From positions 229,810-293,809 of the forward strand of contig NZ_FRFE01000005.1 in NCBI RefSeq assembly GCF_900143695.1: a stretch of 64,000 nucleotides of DNA. Direction: 5' to 3'. This DNA comes from Desulfopila aestuarii DSM 18488 (GTDB taxonomy: Bacteria > Desulfobacterota > Desulfobulbia > Desulfobulbales > Desulfocapsaceae). The translations under genes and the position numbers were made by a program. The notes under the pieces are model-generated. The model did not search any database. It had not been told where the DNA came from and saw nothing but the letters and a program-made list of their open reading frames with translations. Shown here in pieces: positions 1 to 8,425 of this stretch (position 1 is its first letter; every line of letters begins with the position of its first letter).

Positions 1-2
1 GC

Positions 3-461
3 GGTTTTCACATTCCGAAAGAACTCATGCTCAGCAGATCGCTGCTCACCATGCGTCTGGAGCAGCTCCATCACATCCCCGAAGAGCATCCCTGGCTACT
101 GCGGGCCATTGTCCTTCGCGAATCGCAGACAATGTGCGGCCATATAGGCTTCCACTCCCGCCCAGGCCCTGAAGACCTGCGGGATATTGCTGCCGACGGG
201 GTAGAGCTCGGTTATTCAGTGGGAGAAAACTTCCGTCGGCAAGGATACGCCAAAGAAGCGGCATGCACATTAATGAAATGGGCGTTTGAGTACCACCAGC
301 AGCGTAGTTTTGTTCTCTCGATCAGCCCAGGCAATGCAGCCTCCCTCGCAATGGCACGTTCGCTCGAGTTTGCCGAGATAGGTTCCCATATCGATGAGGA
401 GGATGGTCTTGAACTCTATTTTTCGCGACATTTGACTGATTGGCCTCCCCACTGGCGATAA
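3..461 (+). CDS. GNAT-family N-acetyltransferase (5' end outside window)
   Basis: This is an acetyl-CoA-dependent N-acetyltransferase of the Acetyltransf_3 (RimJ/RimL-like) type; the substrate cannot be told. The reading frame is open to the left edge of the window, and the residues before the first ATG at 27 (GFHIPKEL) read like normal GNAT sequence, so the true start probably lies upstream. Family marks are the central beta-strand ELGYSV followed by the acetyl-CoA pyrophosphate loop RRQGYAKEA and a C-terminal NAASLAMARSLEF segment typical of the last GNAT helix. It stands alone in the window; the next gene runs convergently. The fold assignment is firm, the biological role unknown. Confidence 0.75.
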   Translation, partial: GFHIPKELMLSRSLLTMRLEQLHHIPEEHPWLLRAIVLRESQTMCGHIGFHSRPGPEDLRDIAADGVELGYSVGENFRRQGYAKEAACTLMKWAFEYHQQRSFVLSISPGNAASLAMARSLEFAEIGSHIDEEDGLELYFSRHLTDWPPHWR

Positions 462-568
462 CCATCCTCTATTATCAGCCGTGCAGACTGGCCAGGGGAG
501 TATCTCGCTCGTACCCAATGACGGCAGGAATGCATCTCCATAGACACCTGGCAGGCTATGGGAAATGA

Positions 569-1069
569 TCATTTGGCTCGTTGAGTTGTATTTTCAGCGA
601 GAGCATTCATGACCTCAAAAGCCCTGGTATTGTTTTGGGCAGCAATTTCTTCAAGCGTATTATCGACACTGGCGATGATGTAGCCTTTTGCCTGTAACTG
701 CTCAGCTAAAGAATTCACCTCCTGGCCATAGAGCGAGGCGACAGTAGTGAGTGGTGCCCGCATGACCAGCCCAAAGATTGCTCTGTCAGGTCCACCATGC
801 TCAGATGATGGGCTCAATACAGAATAACCCAGGGTGACAGCAAGTATAAGGCCAATGGCCGCACCTCTTAAACCACCAAAATAGCGTTTCATGAGATGCC
901 AGTTGGCCCCGGCGTGGAGTAGGCCGAACACGACAAAGGCGAGTCCCAACCATTCATGAATGGTTTTCATACTGCCACTGCCAATATGTAACAGAAGGAA
1001 TACTCCGGTTATGGAAATAATCATAAAAAGAGCGATTACCGGGGTGGTGGACATGGTTTTTGCTTTCAT
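569..1069 (-). CDS. DUF4405-type small membrane protein
   Basis: A 166-residue membrane protein. An N-terminal segment (about residues 9-30), a second (39-58) and a third (70-86) are hydrophobic. Histidines lie at the ends of the first two helices (LLLHIG, IHEWLG, LLHAGANWH), as expected for DUF4405 proteins, which resemble haem-binding cytochrome b-type bundles; haem binding here is inference. The C-terminal half is soluble and carries a GYIIASVDNTLEEIA segment of a kind often following DUF4405. A good Shine-Dalgarno (GAGGAG region on the minus strand, just right of 1069) supports the start. It appears monocistronic. Confidence 0.6.
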   Translation of the reverse strand: MKAKTMSTTPVIALFMIISITGVFLLLHIGSGSMKTIHEWLGLAFVVFGLLHAGANWHLMKRYFGGLRGAAIGLILAVTLGYSVLSPSSEHGGPDRAIFGLVMRAPLTTVASLYGQEVNSLAEQLQAKGYIIASVDNTLEEIAAQNNTRAFEVMNALAENTTQRAK

Positions 1070-1589
1070 TGTAACTCCTCATTGTCGAATGCATTGTGAG
1101 ATAACGTTATTAACTTCTTCAACTGTCTGATCTGCTGAACAAAAGCAACTCACATGCCAATCGTCCCCAGGCAACTGTTCTATTAATAAAATCTAATCAT
1201 TCCAAAGATAAAACTTCACCCACTCATGACAATCCTTCTGGAATTTGTGAGAAGTCAGTGGTTCATCTTTACCCAGATCCTCTCACCAGGTGGATAAAAT
1301 TTACCCAGGTGTAAACGGCCATATATCCAGAAGGAAAATACACTTTCGGTTTGTGAAAAACCTCATCAATCCATCAATATGCGAGGAACAAACAATCTTG
1401 TCCTTCTGCGACAAAATTGGCAATTGTTCATGATGCAAATCATTGATAGGCCAAACTATTTTTCGGATCTATAATTTTTTTCTTAAATTCCTGTTACCGT
1501 TTCGGCTATAGTCTCTGATGTTGTGTCAGGATTTTGAAAACCCCCACGATTCGCAAGACCTTCAACCTGCAAGCAAGATGGAGCAAATG
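1070..1589. other. Intergenic region upstream of two divergent genes
   Basis: About 500 bases separate the DUF4405 gene (minus) from the chemoreceptor gene (plus). No convincing gene is visible. A weak flagellar sigma-28-like signal (TAAA at 1484-1487, GGCTATAG at 1504-1511; 5 of 8 matches to the -10 consensus and spacing one base long) lies before the chemoreceptor. Nothing else could be recognised. Confidence 0.35.
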
Positions 1590-3575
1590 ATGAAAAGTAT
1601 GAAATTGGCCATGAAGATTGGTGTCGGATTCGGAGTCCTTATCCTCTTCATCGTTGTGGTCTCGGTCTTTAGCTGGCGAGGCATCGCCACCCTTGATAAC
1701 GGTGCCGAGGAATACCAGCGGATCGCCCTGAACAGCAACCTGATCGGCAGAGTTCAGGCAAACATGCTGAACATGCAGATGAGCGTAAAGGACTTCATCA
1801 ACTCCGGCAGTGAACAGGCAGTGGAGGAATATAAACAATCCTACGCAAAGATGAGCGGCTTTATGGCCTCAGCCCACGATTCCATTAAGGATACGAAGCT
1901 GGGCGAACATCTCGATAACATGGATGCAGATATCGCGTCCTACAATTCGGCATTTGAACAGATAGTGGCTTTCAAGGCCGAACGTGACACCTCACTGGCA
2001 GATCTCGATGGCGGCGGGCAGGCGATGGAAGCTACCCTCAGTGAACTCATGGCCACTGCCGCCCGCACAGGCGCCACCAGTACCGGCTACAAATCTGGAC
2101 TTTCTCTGCGCCTCTTGCTTCTGGCCCGGCTCGATATCGACAGTTTTCTGAAAACCAATAATAAGGACGAGGTTGACAAGGTCACAAAGAGACTCGGGGA
2201 ATTCCAGGCAAGTCTCAAAGAACTGCGCAGCTCCCTGTTAAGCGTTGATTGGCAAACTTTCGTCGATGATATCGAAGGAAAGATCGGCGGCTATACAGCC
2301 ACCTTTGACCGCATGGTGGAATTGACCAACAGCAGGAACCAGGTAATTGACCAAACCCTCGACATTCTGGGACCGAAGATTGCGGCCGCTGCCGAAGAAA
2401 TTAAACTCACGTACGTCAAGGAACAGGATCAACTGGGAACCAAGCTGAGTGCTACCAGCAGTTCCGCAACGCTTACCGTCATCATCGCCTCGCTCATCGC
2501 CGTGGTGTTTGGTTGCGTCGTGAGCTTTTTTCTGACACGGGCAATTACCGGTCCGGTTCGCAAGACTGCCGATTTTGCTGCGGTCATGGCTGGCGGTGAC
2601 TTTACCAGGCAGCTCGACATTCAACAGGGTGATGAAATCGGGGTGATGGCCAGCTCACTCAATCGCATGGTCAACGAACTGGGGAGCATGATCCGGGAAG
2701 TTATTACCGGGGTAGAGACTCTCTCCAGCTCATCTTCAGACCTGACCAACGTTTCCGCTCATCTCACTTCAGTGGCCCGCGACACCTCGGAAAAAGCCGA
2801 TTCGGTTGCCGCATCGGCAGAAGAAATGAGTACCAACATCCAGTCCGTCTCCGCTGCCATGGAAGAGAGTTCTGCCAACGTAGGGATGGTCGCCTCAGCT
2901 ACCGATGAAATGACCGCGACAGTCAACGAAATTGCCATGAATGCCGAGAAAGCCCGAGCAATTACCGACAATGCGGTAAGGCAGTCACATGCCACCTCCC
3001 AGAAAATGGCTTCACTCGGCGATTCGGCAACCAAGATCGGCAGAGTAACGGAAACCATCACCGATATCAGTGACCAGACCAATCTGCTCGCCTTAAACGC
3101 CACAATCGAGGCCGCTCGAGCCGGTGAAGCAGGAAAGGGTTTTGCCGTTGTCGCCAACGAGATCAAGGAACTGGCAAAGCAGACCGCGGTAGCCACCGTC
3201 GATATCAAAAACCAGATCGGTGAGATGCAGCAGACCACCAGCTCAACGATTACCGATATCGAGAAGATTTCGACGGTTATCCAGGAAATCAATGAGATGA
3301 TAGCGACCATCGCCACCGCCGTTGAAGAGCAATCGGCAACCACGGTGGAAATAGCCGGCAACATCTCCCAGGCAGCCCAGGGAATTGGTGAGGTCAACGA
3401 AAATGTAGCCCAGTCCACCATGGTGGTGACCGGCATTACCCAAGAGATTGCCGCAATTAATCAGCAGTCGTCCTCTGTCGAGGAAGGCAGCGGCAAGGTT
3501 CAGGTCAGCGCCCAGTCTCTGGCAGACCTTTCGATCCAGTTGCAAAAGCTGGTCTCTCGTTTCAAAGTCAGATAA
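1590..3575 (+). CDS. Methyl-accepting chemotaxis protein with helical (HBM-like) sensor domain
   Basis: Transmembrane chemoreceptor that would signal to CheA/CheW. From the chosen start it has a TM helix at about residues 9-28, a long all-helical periplasmic ligand domain (about 33-288; length and pattern fit the helical bimodular class), TM2 (about 290-315), a HAMP domain ([11 protein letters not shown] onward, about 315-368) and a cytoplasmic signalling domain. Its hairpin tip ([19 protein letters not shown], about residues 495-513) is nearly invariant in the family. The frame extends upstream to a TTG at 1518, but the ATG at 1590 follows a GATGGAG ribosome site and begins the usual [10 protein letters not shown] helix; ATG 1587 is equally possible. 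Ligand unknown. Confidence 0.9.
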   Translation: MKSMKLAMKIGVGFGVLILFIVVVSVFSWRGIATLDNGAEEYQRIALNSNLIGRVQANMLNMQMSVKDFINSGSEQAVEEYKQSYAKMSGFMASAHDSIKDTKLGEHLDNMDADIASYNSAFEQIVAFKAERDTSLADLDGGGQAMEATLSELMATAARTGATSTGYKSGLSLRLLLLARLDIDSFLKTNNKDEVDKVTKRLGEFQASLKELRSSLLSVDWQTFVDDIEGKIGGYTATFDRMVELTNSRNQVIDQTLDILGPKIAAAAEEIKLTYVKEQDQLGTKLSATSSSATLTVIIASLIAVVFGCVVSFFLTRAITGPVRKTADFAAVMAGGDFTRQLDIQQGDEIGVMASSLNRMVNELGSMIREVITGVETLSSSSSDLTNVSAHLTSVARDTSEKADSVAASAEEMSTNIQSVSAAMEESSANVGMVASATDEMTATVNEIAMNAEKARAITDNAVRQSHATSQKMASLGDSATKIGRVTETITDISDQTNLLALNATIEAARAGEAGKGFAVVANEIKELAKQTAVATVDIKNQIGEMQQTTSSTITDIEKISTVIQEINEMIATIATAVEEQSATTVEIAGNISQAAQGIGEVNENVAQSTMVVTGITQEIAAINQQSSSVEEGSGKVQVSAQSLADLSIQLQKLVSRFKVR

Positions 3576-3595
3576 TCGCACTCCTCTGCCAGTCG

Positions 3596-3631
3596 TCCAA
3601 CGGTGCTGACCTTTAGCAGCACCGTTGGACA
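3596..3631 (+). terminator. Strong hairpin after chemoreceptor gene
   Basis: A perfect 14-bp inverted repeat (GTCCAACGGTGCTG and its complement) with an 8-base loop lies 20 bases past the stop codon. The downstream sequence is pyrimidine-rich (CCTCTCCTTT) but has no clean T-run, so it may terminate or protect the 3' end. Confidence 0.7.
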
Positions 3632-3849
3632 ACCCTCTCCTTTATCGCCGTTTTCCCTGTAGATACGTCACTACCCCGATACACCTAACTGCCTCATGTA
3701 CTTTTTATGTTTGAAAAGAGACATGAGTTAAGGTATTGACCAGTTCCCTTTCGGGAGTAAGATGGACTTAGAAAAAATCCACACGGAAAATTTTGTTGCG
3801 ACCGACCGGCACAGAATTGATGCCTTAATGATGGAGTGAAAGAGAAGGG

Positions 3850-5169
3850 ATGTCTTCCATAATCACAAACTGCTGGGCGCTCCTGCTTGGCATGGGTCTC
3901 ATTATGCTGGGCAACGGCTTGCAAGGGACTCTGCTCGGTGTCCGGGCCTCGCTGGAGAATTTCTCTACAACCGTCATTGGCCTGGTCATGTCCGGATACT
4001 TTCTCGGTCTGATCTTTGGTTGCAACATGGTCTCAAAGATGGTTGCCAGAGTTGGCCATATCCGTACCTTCGCCGCCCTCGCCTCCCTGGCCTCCACATC
4101 TATTCTGGTTCAGGCCGTCTTTGTCGACCCTCTGGTATGGTGGGCCATGCGCTTCATTACCGGTTTCTCCTACGCGGGCGTATATGTAGTTGCAGAGAGT
4201 TGGCTGAATGAGGCGGCAGAGAACAATGCCCGGGGTAAACTGCTCAGCTTTTACATGCTGATCTCCCTGGGAGGATTAGCAGGCGGTCAACTGCTGTTAA
4301 ATCTTTCTTCCCCATCAGGGTTCGATCTCTTTGTCCTCACCTCGCTCCTGATCAGCCTTGCCGTCATCCCCATCCTGCTTTCGGTTACCCGCGCGCCTCA
4401 GTATGAGGCGATGGAAAACGTCTCGATTTCTCAGCTCTTCCGGGTTGCTCCGCTCGGTGTTTTCGGCATGCTGCTCAACGGTATGATGTACGGAGCGATA
4501 TTCAGTATGGGTGCAGTCTATGCCACAGAAGCTGGCATGTCCGTCAAAGATGTCTCTTTTTTCATGGGAGCATTCGTACTCGGTGGTTTCATCTTCCAGT
4601 ACCCGCTCGGCTGGATGTCCGACGCATTCGGCCGCCGCAGGGTTATCATCTGCTGCTGTGTCTTTGGTGCTGGCATATCGTTCTTCGCAATGGATCATGC
4701 GACCACCGGTTTACCACTTTTGGCGCTGGTGGCGACAATCGGCGGTTTGACCACTCCCCTCTATGCCCTTTGCAGCGTCCATACCAACGATTTTCTGACG
4801 CCCTCACAGATGGTAGCAGCCAGTGGAACCCTGGTGCTGCTCAGTGCCACCGGCGCCGCCCTCGGTTCACCCCTGACTGCCATGGCCATGGACGTTTTCG
4901 GACCACAGTCGTTTTACGGCAGCCTTGGAGTTATGCTGAGCGTTGTCGCCGTCTTCGCACTGTATGTCTATGTTCGCCGTGCCTCCGCTAAGCCCGCAGA
5001 GAGAAGTGAGTTTGTGATCATGACCGCATCGCCGCTCACCGCCACCCTCAATCCCAATATCGAACTGGAGGAAATTGAATTGGCCCACGAAGAATCAATA
5101 GAAGATATCCACGCCAGTATCGAAAAACTGGCTGATACGCTTGCTGAGGACAGGCAGGAAGCTCAGTAA
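3850..5169 (+). CDS. MFS transporter (YcaD-like)
   Basis: A 439-residue major facilitator superfamily permease with about 12 hydrophobic segments. The first half has the loop between helices 2 and 3 (GCNMVSKMVARVG); the second half repeats it with the better-conserved GWMSDAFGRRRV, the classical MFS motif G-x3-D-x2-G-R-R. The pattern, including RFITGFSYAGVYVVAESWLN, matches the YcaD-like branch of MFS carriers of unknown substrate. The C-terminus after the last helix is an acidic cytoplasmic tail of about 50 residues. A GAGAAGGG ribosome site sits just before the ATG. It is transcribed with the hydrogenase genes' strand, but a separate promoter lies between them. Confidence 0.8.
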   Translation: MSSIITNCWALLLGMGLIMLGNGLQGTLLGVRASLENFSTTVIGLVMSGYFLGLIFGCNMVSKMVARVGHIRTFAALASLASTSILVQAVFVDPLVWWAMRFITGFSYAGVYVVAESWLNEAAENNARGKLLSFYMLISLGGLAGGQLLLNLSSPSGFDLFVLTSLLISLAVIPILLSVTRAPQYEAMENVSISQLFRVAPLGVFGMLLNGMMYGAIFSMGAVYATEAGMSVKDVSFFMGAFVLGGFIFQYPLGWMSDAFGRRRVIICCCVFGAGISFFAMDHATTGLPLLALVATIGGLTTPLYALCSVHTNDFLTPSQMVAASGTLVLLSATGAALGSPLTAMAMDVFGPQSFYGSLGVMLSVVAVFALYVYVRRASAKPAERSEFVIMTASPLTATLNPNIELEEIELAHEESIEDIHASIEKLADTLAEDRQEAQ

Positions 5170-5279
5170 AATCCTAGCTCCAATCAATCTACATGTTCAG
5201 TTTACACGATCATCTCCCCTCTTAGTAGACCAAGAAATTTTCCGTTGATGGAAATTGTCACATAACCGGACAACTGATG

Positions 5280-5308
5280 TTGACATAACCAACCGTATCC
5301 TCGATACT
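5280..5308 (+). promoter_or_regulatory. Sigma-70-type promoter of the hydrogenase operon
   Basis: A perfect -35 TTGACA (5280-5285), 17-base spacer and -10 GATACT (5303-5308, 4 of 6) place a start site near 5315, leaving a leader of about 75 bases before the TTG start of the small-subunit gene. No sigma-54 signature is visible here. Confidence 0.55.
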
Positions 5309-5389
5309 GTTTGGTGAACGGGGCAGGATAATCAGCACGCTCGCGCAATTTCCACGCCTCAGCCTCACAAAATACAGCGGGAGAGAAAG

Positions 5390-6325
5390 TTGAAGACAGC
5401 GTACTGGTTGCAAGGCGGTGGTTGCGGTGGTGATACATTCTCGTTTCTCAGTAGCGAATATCCGGATGTCATCGAGCTGTTCAGAACCTTGAACATCCAA
5501 CTGCTCTGGCATGCCTCGCTCTCCAATATTTCTCCTTATGACCACGAAGAACTCCAGGAAGCGATAATCACCGGCAAGCAGCCGCTCGATATCCTGCTCG
5601 TTGAGGGATCCGTCATCTGCGGCCCGGCCGGCACCGGCATGTTCCACACCAAAGACGGCCATCCTAAGAAAGAACTGGTATACAGCCTCGCTTCCCAGGC
5701 TCAGGTGGTGATTGCAGTAGGAACCTGCGCATCTTTCGGAGGCTTTGGCGCCGATGATATCATTGAAGCCAAGGGGCTGCAGTTTTCCAAAAAGGAACGT
5801 GGCGGTTTTCTCGAAAAGGACTTCATAACCAAATCGGGCCAGCCAGTGATTAACCTTGCCGGCTGCCCCTGCCATCACGATGTTATCGCAGGCGCAATCA
5901 TCTCAGCCTCAAATGGTGTAACACTGGAGCTGGACAGTTATCAGCGCCCCCTTGAGTGGTATGGCACCACTGTGCATCAGGGGTGCACCCGTAACGAATA
6001 CCACGAGTACCGGGTCGAAGAATCCGATTTCGGTGAAATGGGCTGTCTCTTTTTTCACATGGGCTGCGCCGGTCCCCTGGTACCCGGGCCGTGCAACAAG
6101 CTGCTATGGAACCAGCATTCGTCAAAACCGAGAGCGGGTGTGCCGTGTTTCGGCTGCACCGACCCGGAGTTTCCGCGCAAAACCCCATTTTTCCAAACTC
6201 CCAATATCGAGGGTATTCCTCTCTCACTCCCCATGGGGGTTAACCGAGCCCACTACATGGTCTATAAAGGCATGGCCGCCGCCGCGGCCCCTGATCATCT
6301 GAAGAAACGAAGCTCCAAGGTGTAA
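5390..6325 (+). CDS. [NiFe] hydrogenase small subunit, group 2 (cytosolic, sensory type)
   Basis: Iron-sulfur electron-transfer subunit of a [NiFe] hydrogenase, 311 residues. It lacks the Tat signal peptide of periplasmic enzymes, so the enzyme is cytosolic. Cluster-binding cysteines are seen in GGGCGGD (Cys12), VICGPAGTG, GTCASFGG, GCPCHHD, GCTRNEYHEY, the GCLFFHMGCAGP/GPCNKL pair and CFGCTDPEFP. In the proximal-cluster site the second Cys of the usual Cys-x2-Cys is Asp15, a trait shared with other group 2 enzymes. The start is TTG at 5390, preceded by GGGAGAG; no better ATG exists. It heads an operon with the large subunit, a maturation protease, a kinase and a diguanylate cyclase, so H2 sensing is more likely than bulk H2 uptake. 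Confidence 0.85.
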   Translation: MKTAYWLQGGGCGGDTFSFLSSEYPDVIELFRTLNIQLLWHASLSNISPYDHEELQEAIITGKQPLDILLVEGSVICGPAGTGMFHTKDGHPKKELVYSLASQAQVVIAVGTCASFGGFGADDIIEAKGLQFSKKERGGFLEKDFITKSGQPVINLAGCPCHHDVIAGAIISASNGVTLELDSYQRPLEWYGTTVHQGCTRNEYHEYRVEESDFGEMGCLFFHMGCAGPLVPGPCNKLLWNQHSSKPRAGVPCFGCTDPEFPRKTPFFQTPNIEGIPLSLPMGVNRAHYMVYKGMAAAAAPDHLKKRSSKV

Positions 6326-6431
6326 TGATTGCAGAAGCAGGCGGGCTGTCTGGCTAGCACTCCACCAGCCTGAAAGATACAGCACGAACAGGACTGAACC
6401 ACATTTTCATAATACAAAGGACATTTTCGGC

Positions 6432-7982
6432 ATGGTGAAAACAGCGAAAGGCATCAACATCCCACTCAATCGTGCCGAAGGTGATCTCGAAATACGGGTC
6501 GAGGTGAATAACGGTGTTGTCACAGAATCCTGGAGTTCCGGCACCATGTTTCGAGGCTTTGAGGCAATGATGCAGGGCAGAGGCGCACTGGATGGTCTGG
6601 TTATAACCCCACGGGTCTGCGGCATCTGCAGCCTGACGCACCTCACTGCTGCAGTCGAGGCCCTGGATGCAATAACCGGCATCAAACCTCCCGACAACGC
6701 CCGCCGTCTTCGTAACCTTGCCCTGATGGTCGAAACCATCCAGAGTGATATACGCCAGGCCGTGCTGATGTTCATGGCCGATTTTGCCAACCAGAATCGG
6801 TATCACGACCACCCCTTGAGTGAAGAAGCGTGCAATCGCTACAGTCCGTTGACTGGACGAGCTGCAATCGAGGTGATCAGGGAAAGCAAGCGGCTGCTGC
6901 AGGTTGTGGCCATAATCGGCGGACAATGGCCCCACACATCCTTTATGGTTCCGGGGGGCGTAACCTCGATCCCGGAAATCTCGAAAATCCTGCAATGCCG
7001 GATCATCATTGACCGGTTCCGTACCTGGTATGAACGGAGTATTCTTGGCTGCCCCATCGAGCGTTGGCAGCAAATAGAAAGCGAAGAAGACCTGCATGGC
7101 TGGCTGCTGGAGAAAGAATCGCACCGCGAGAGCGAGGTTGGCTTTTTCCTTCGCTTTGCCAGACAAGCAAATCTCGACACCTTTGGCAGAGGTCCCAACC
7201 GTTATCTCTCCTTTGGTAATTTCCCACTACCTGTAGAGACTGACGTACAGGGCCACGACGGCCGGATGAACAGAGCCGGTTACGCCTCTGCAACTGATGT
7301 CTCCTCTTTTGACCCGGAGAAAGTCACCGAAGATCTCTCACACTCCTGGTACGAGCAGGGATCAGCACCAGCCCACCCTTTTTCCGGTCGAACCAAACCA
7401 TATGCCTCGGGGCAGAGCGGGGAACTTTATTCGTGGATCAAGGCGCCGCGATATAATGGTGAGGTCGTAGAAACCGGGCCACTCGCGGAAATGATCATCG
7501 ACGGTAATCCGCTGTTTATAGACATGATCAAACAGAACGGGCCAAATATCCTGGTCCGGGAACTTGCCCGCCTGGTCCGCCCCGCTCACCTTCTTCAACC
7601 GATGTCCATTTGGGTCAACGAGCTGTTGAACAAACGTGAAGAGAGCTTTTACCATTCAGTAACGACTATCCCCGATGGTGAAGGAGCCGGATTGATTCAG
7701 GCGGCCCGCGGCGCCCTGGGCCACTGGCTGAAGGTCGAGGATGAAAAAATCGTCCATTATCAGATCATCACCCCCTCCGCATGGAACGGCTCCCCACGAG
7801 ACGCTTCAGGTGCGCGGGGCGCCTGGGAGGAAGCACTGATCGGCACACCGATACGTGACATCAAGAATCCGGTGGAGGCAGGACATGTGGTCAGATCATT
7901 TGATCCCTGCCTGGTGTGCGCGGTGCACTGCCTGCAAAAGGGGAGTAGCCAGGGTATCCTGAAAATGGGACTTAACCGTTGA
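6432..7982 (+). CDS. [NiFe] hydrogenase large subunit, group 2 (sensory type)
   Basis: Carries the Ni-Fe active site, 516 residues. The N-terminal ligand pair is RVCGICSLTH (Cys63, Cys66) and the C-terminal pair is DPCLVCAVH (Cys493, Cys496, His499). The segment GGQWPHTSFMVPGG is typical of the HupL/HupV branch. Seventeen residues follow His499, so the precursor has a C-terminal extension of the kind removed by a maturation protease, and such a protease is the next gene. Classical H2 sensors HupV/HoxC end at this His and need no protease, so this is not a simple HupUV pair. An AAAGGA site precedes ATG 6432. Gene context fits the subgroup (2c) predicted to signal through kinases and c-di-GMP; that placement is inference. 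Confidence 0.88.
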   Translation: MVKTAKGINIPLNRAEGDLEIRVEVNNGVVTESWSSGTMFRGFEAMMQGRGALDGLVITPRVCGICSLTHLTAAVEALDAITGIKPPDNARRLRNLALMVETIQSDIRQAVLMFMADFANQNRYHDHPLSEEACNRYSPLTGRAAIEVIRESKRLLQVVAIIGGQWPHTSFMVPGGVTSIPEISKILQCRIIIDRFRTWYERSILGCPIERWQQIESEEDLHGWLLEKESHRESEVGFFLRFARQANLDTFGRGPNRYLSFGNFPLPVETDVQGHDGRMNRAGYASATDVSSFDPEKVTEDLSHSWYEQGSAPAHPFSGRTKPYASGQSGELYSWIKAPRYNGEVVETGPLAEMIIDGNPLFIDMIKQNGPNILVRELARLVRPAHLLQPMSIWVNELLNKREESFYHSVTTIPDGEGAGLIQAARGALGHWLKVEDEKIVHYQIITPSAWNGSPRDASGARGAWEEALIGTPIRDIKNPVEAGHVVRSFDPCLVCAVHCLQKGSSQGILKMGLNR

Positions 7983-8425
7983 AGGCCTCGATCATCTGTA
8001 TCGGCAACCGTTTTGTCGCAGGTGACGAAGCAGGCCTCCTTGTTTTTGATCGACTCCAGAACCGCCCGGAAATACCGGAAGGGATTACCGTGATCGAAGG
8101 TGGACTGGCGGGTTTAAATCTTCTCTCCCTGCTCGAGACAGGCGGAAGGGTTGTCTTTGTCGATGCGGTCAAAGGTTTCAAAGGTTCCAGTGGGGTTGTA
8201 ATAGTAGAGCATGAAGAGATACTCGGCAGCACCAGCCAGCTGCATTTTGATCATGGAGCTGGGTTACCCTATCTTTTGGCGGTGCTCCCACGGGTATGCG
8301 ACGGAGAACTGCCGGAAGAGATTATGCTTGTTGGCCTTGAGGGTGAATGTACAAGTGAGATGATCGAACATGCCGCCGACATCTCTCTTACAGTCGCGGC
8401 CCATGGCTTGAAGGGTCTTACCTGA
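7979..8425 (+). CDS. Hydrogenase maturation protease
   Basis: Nickel-dependent endopeptidase of the HycI/HupD/HyaD family, 148 residues, expected to trim the C-terminal extension of the large subunit once nickel is inserted. The N-terminal glycine-rich signature reads CIGNRFVAGDEAG, in which the Glu corresponds to the first metal ligand. VDAVK supplies the Asp and a DHGAG segment the His. The TTG start overlaps the large-subunit stop by four bases (TTGA), implying translational coupling. A dedicated protease in a sensory-looking operon is unusual. The function is clear from family and position; specificity for the neighbouring enzyme is inferred. Confidence 0.85.
   Translation: MKASIICIGNRFVAGDEAGLLVFDRLQNRPEIPEGITVIEGGLAGLNLLSLLETGGRVVFVDAVKGFKGSSGVVIVEHEEILGSTSQLHFDHGAGLPYLLAVLPRVCDGELPEEIMLVGLEGECTSEMIEHAADISLTVAAHGLKGLT

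Noticed and set aside
2759..3436. Long open frame on the minus strand inside the chemoreceptor gene (225 codons)
   Set aside because: Antisense to the highly conserved signalling domain; its translation is low-complexity Ser/Val/Ala from third-position bias and matches no family.
5258..5878. Minus-strand frame of 206 codons over the hydrogenase small-subunit gene
   Set aside because: Lies antisense to conserved Fe-S ligand regions and covers the operon promoter; no supporting motif.
5390..7982. Calling the hydrogenase a classical HupUV/HoxBC sensor
   Set aside because: The large subunit has a C-terminal extension and an adjacent maturation protease, which those sensors lack.
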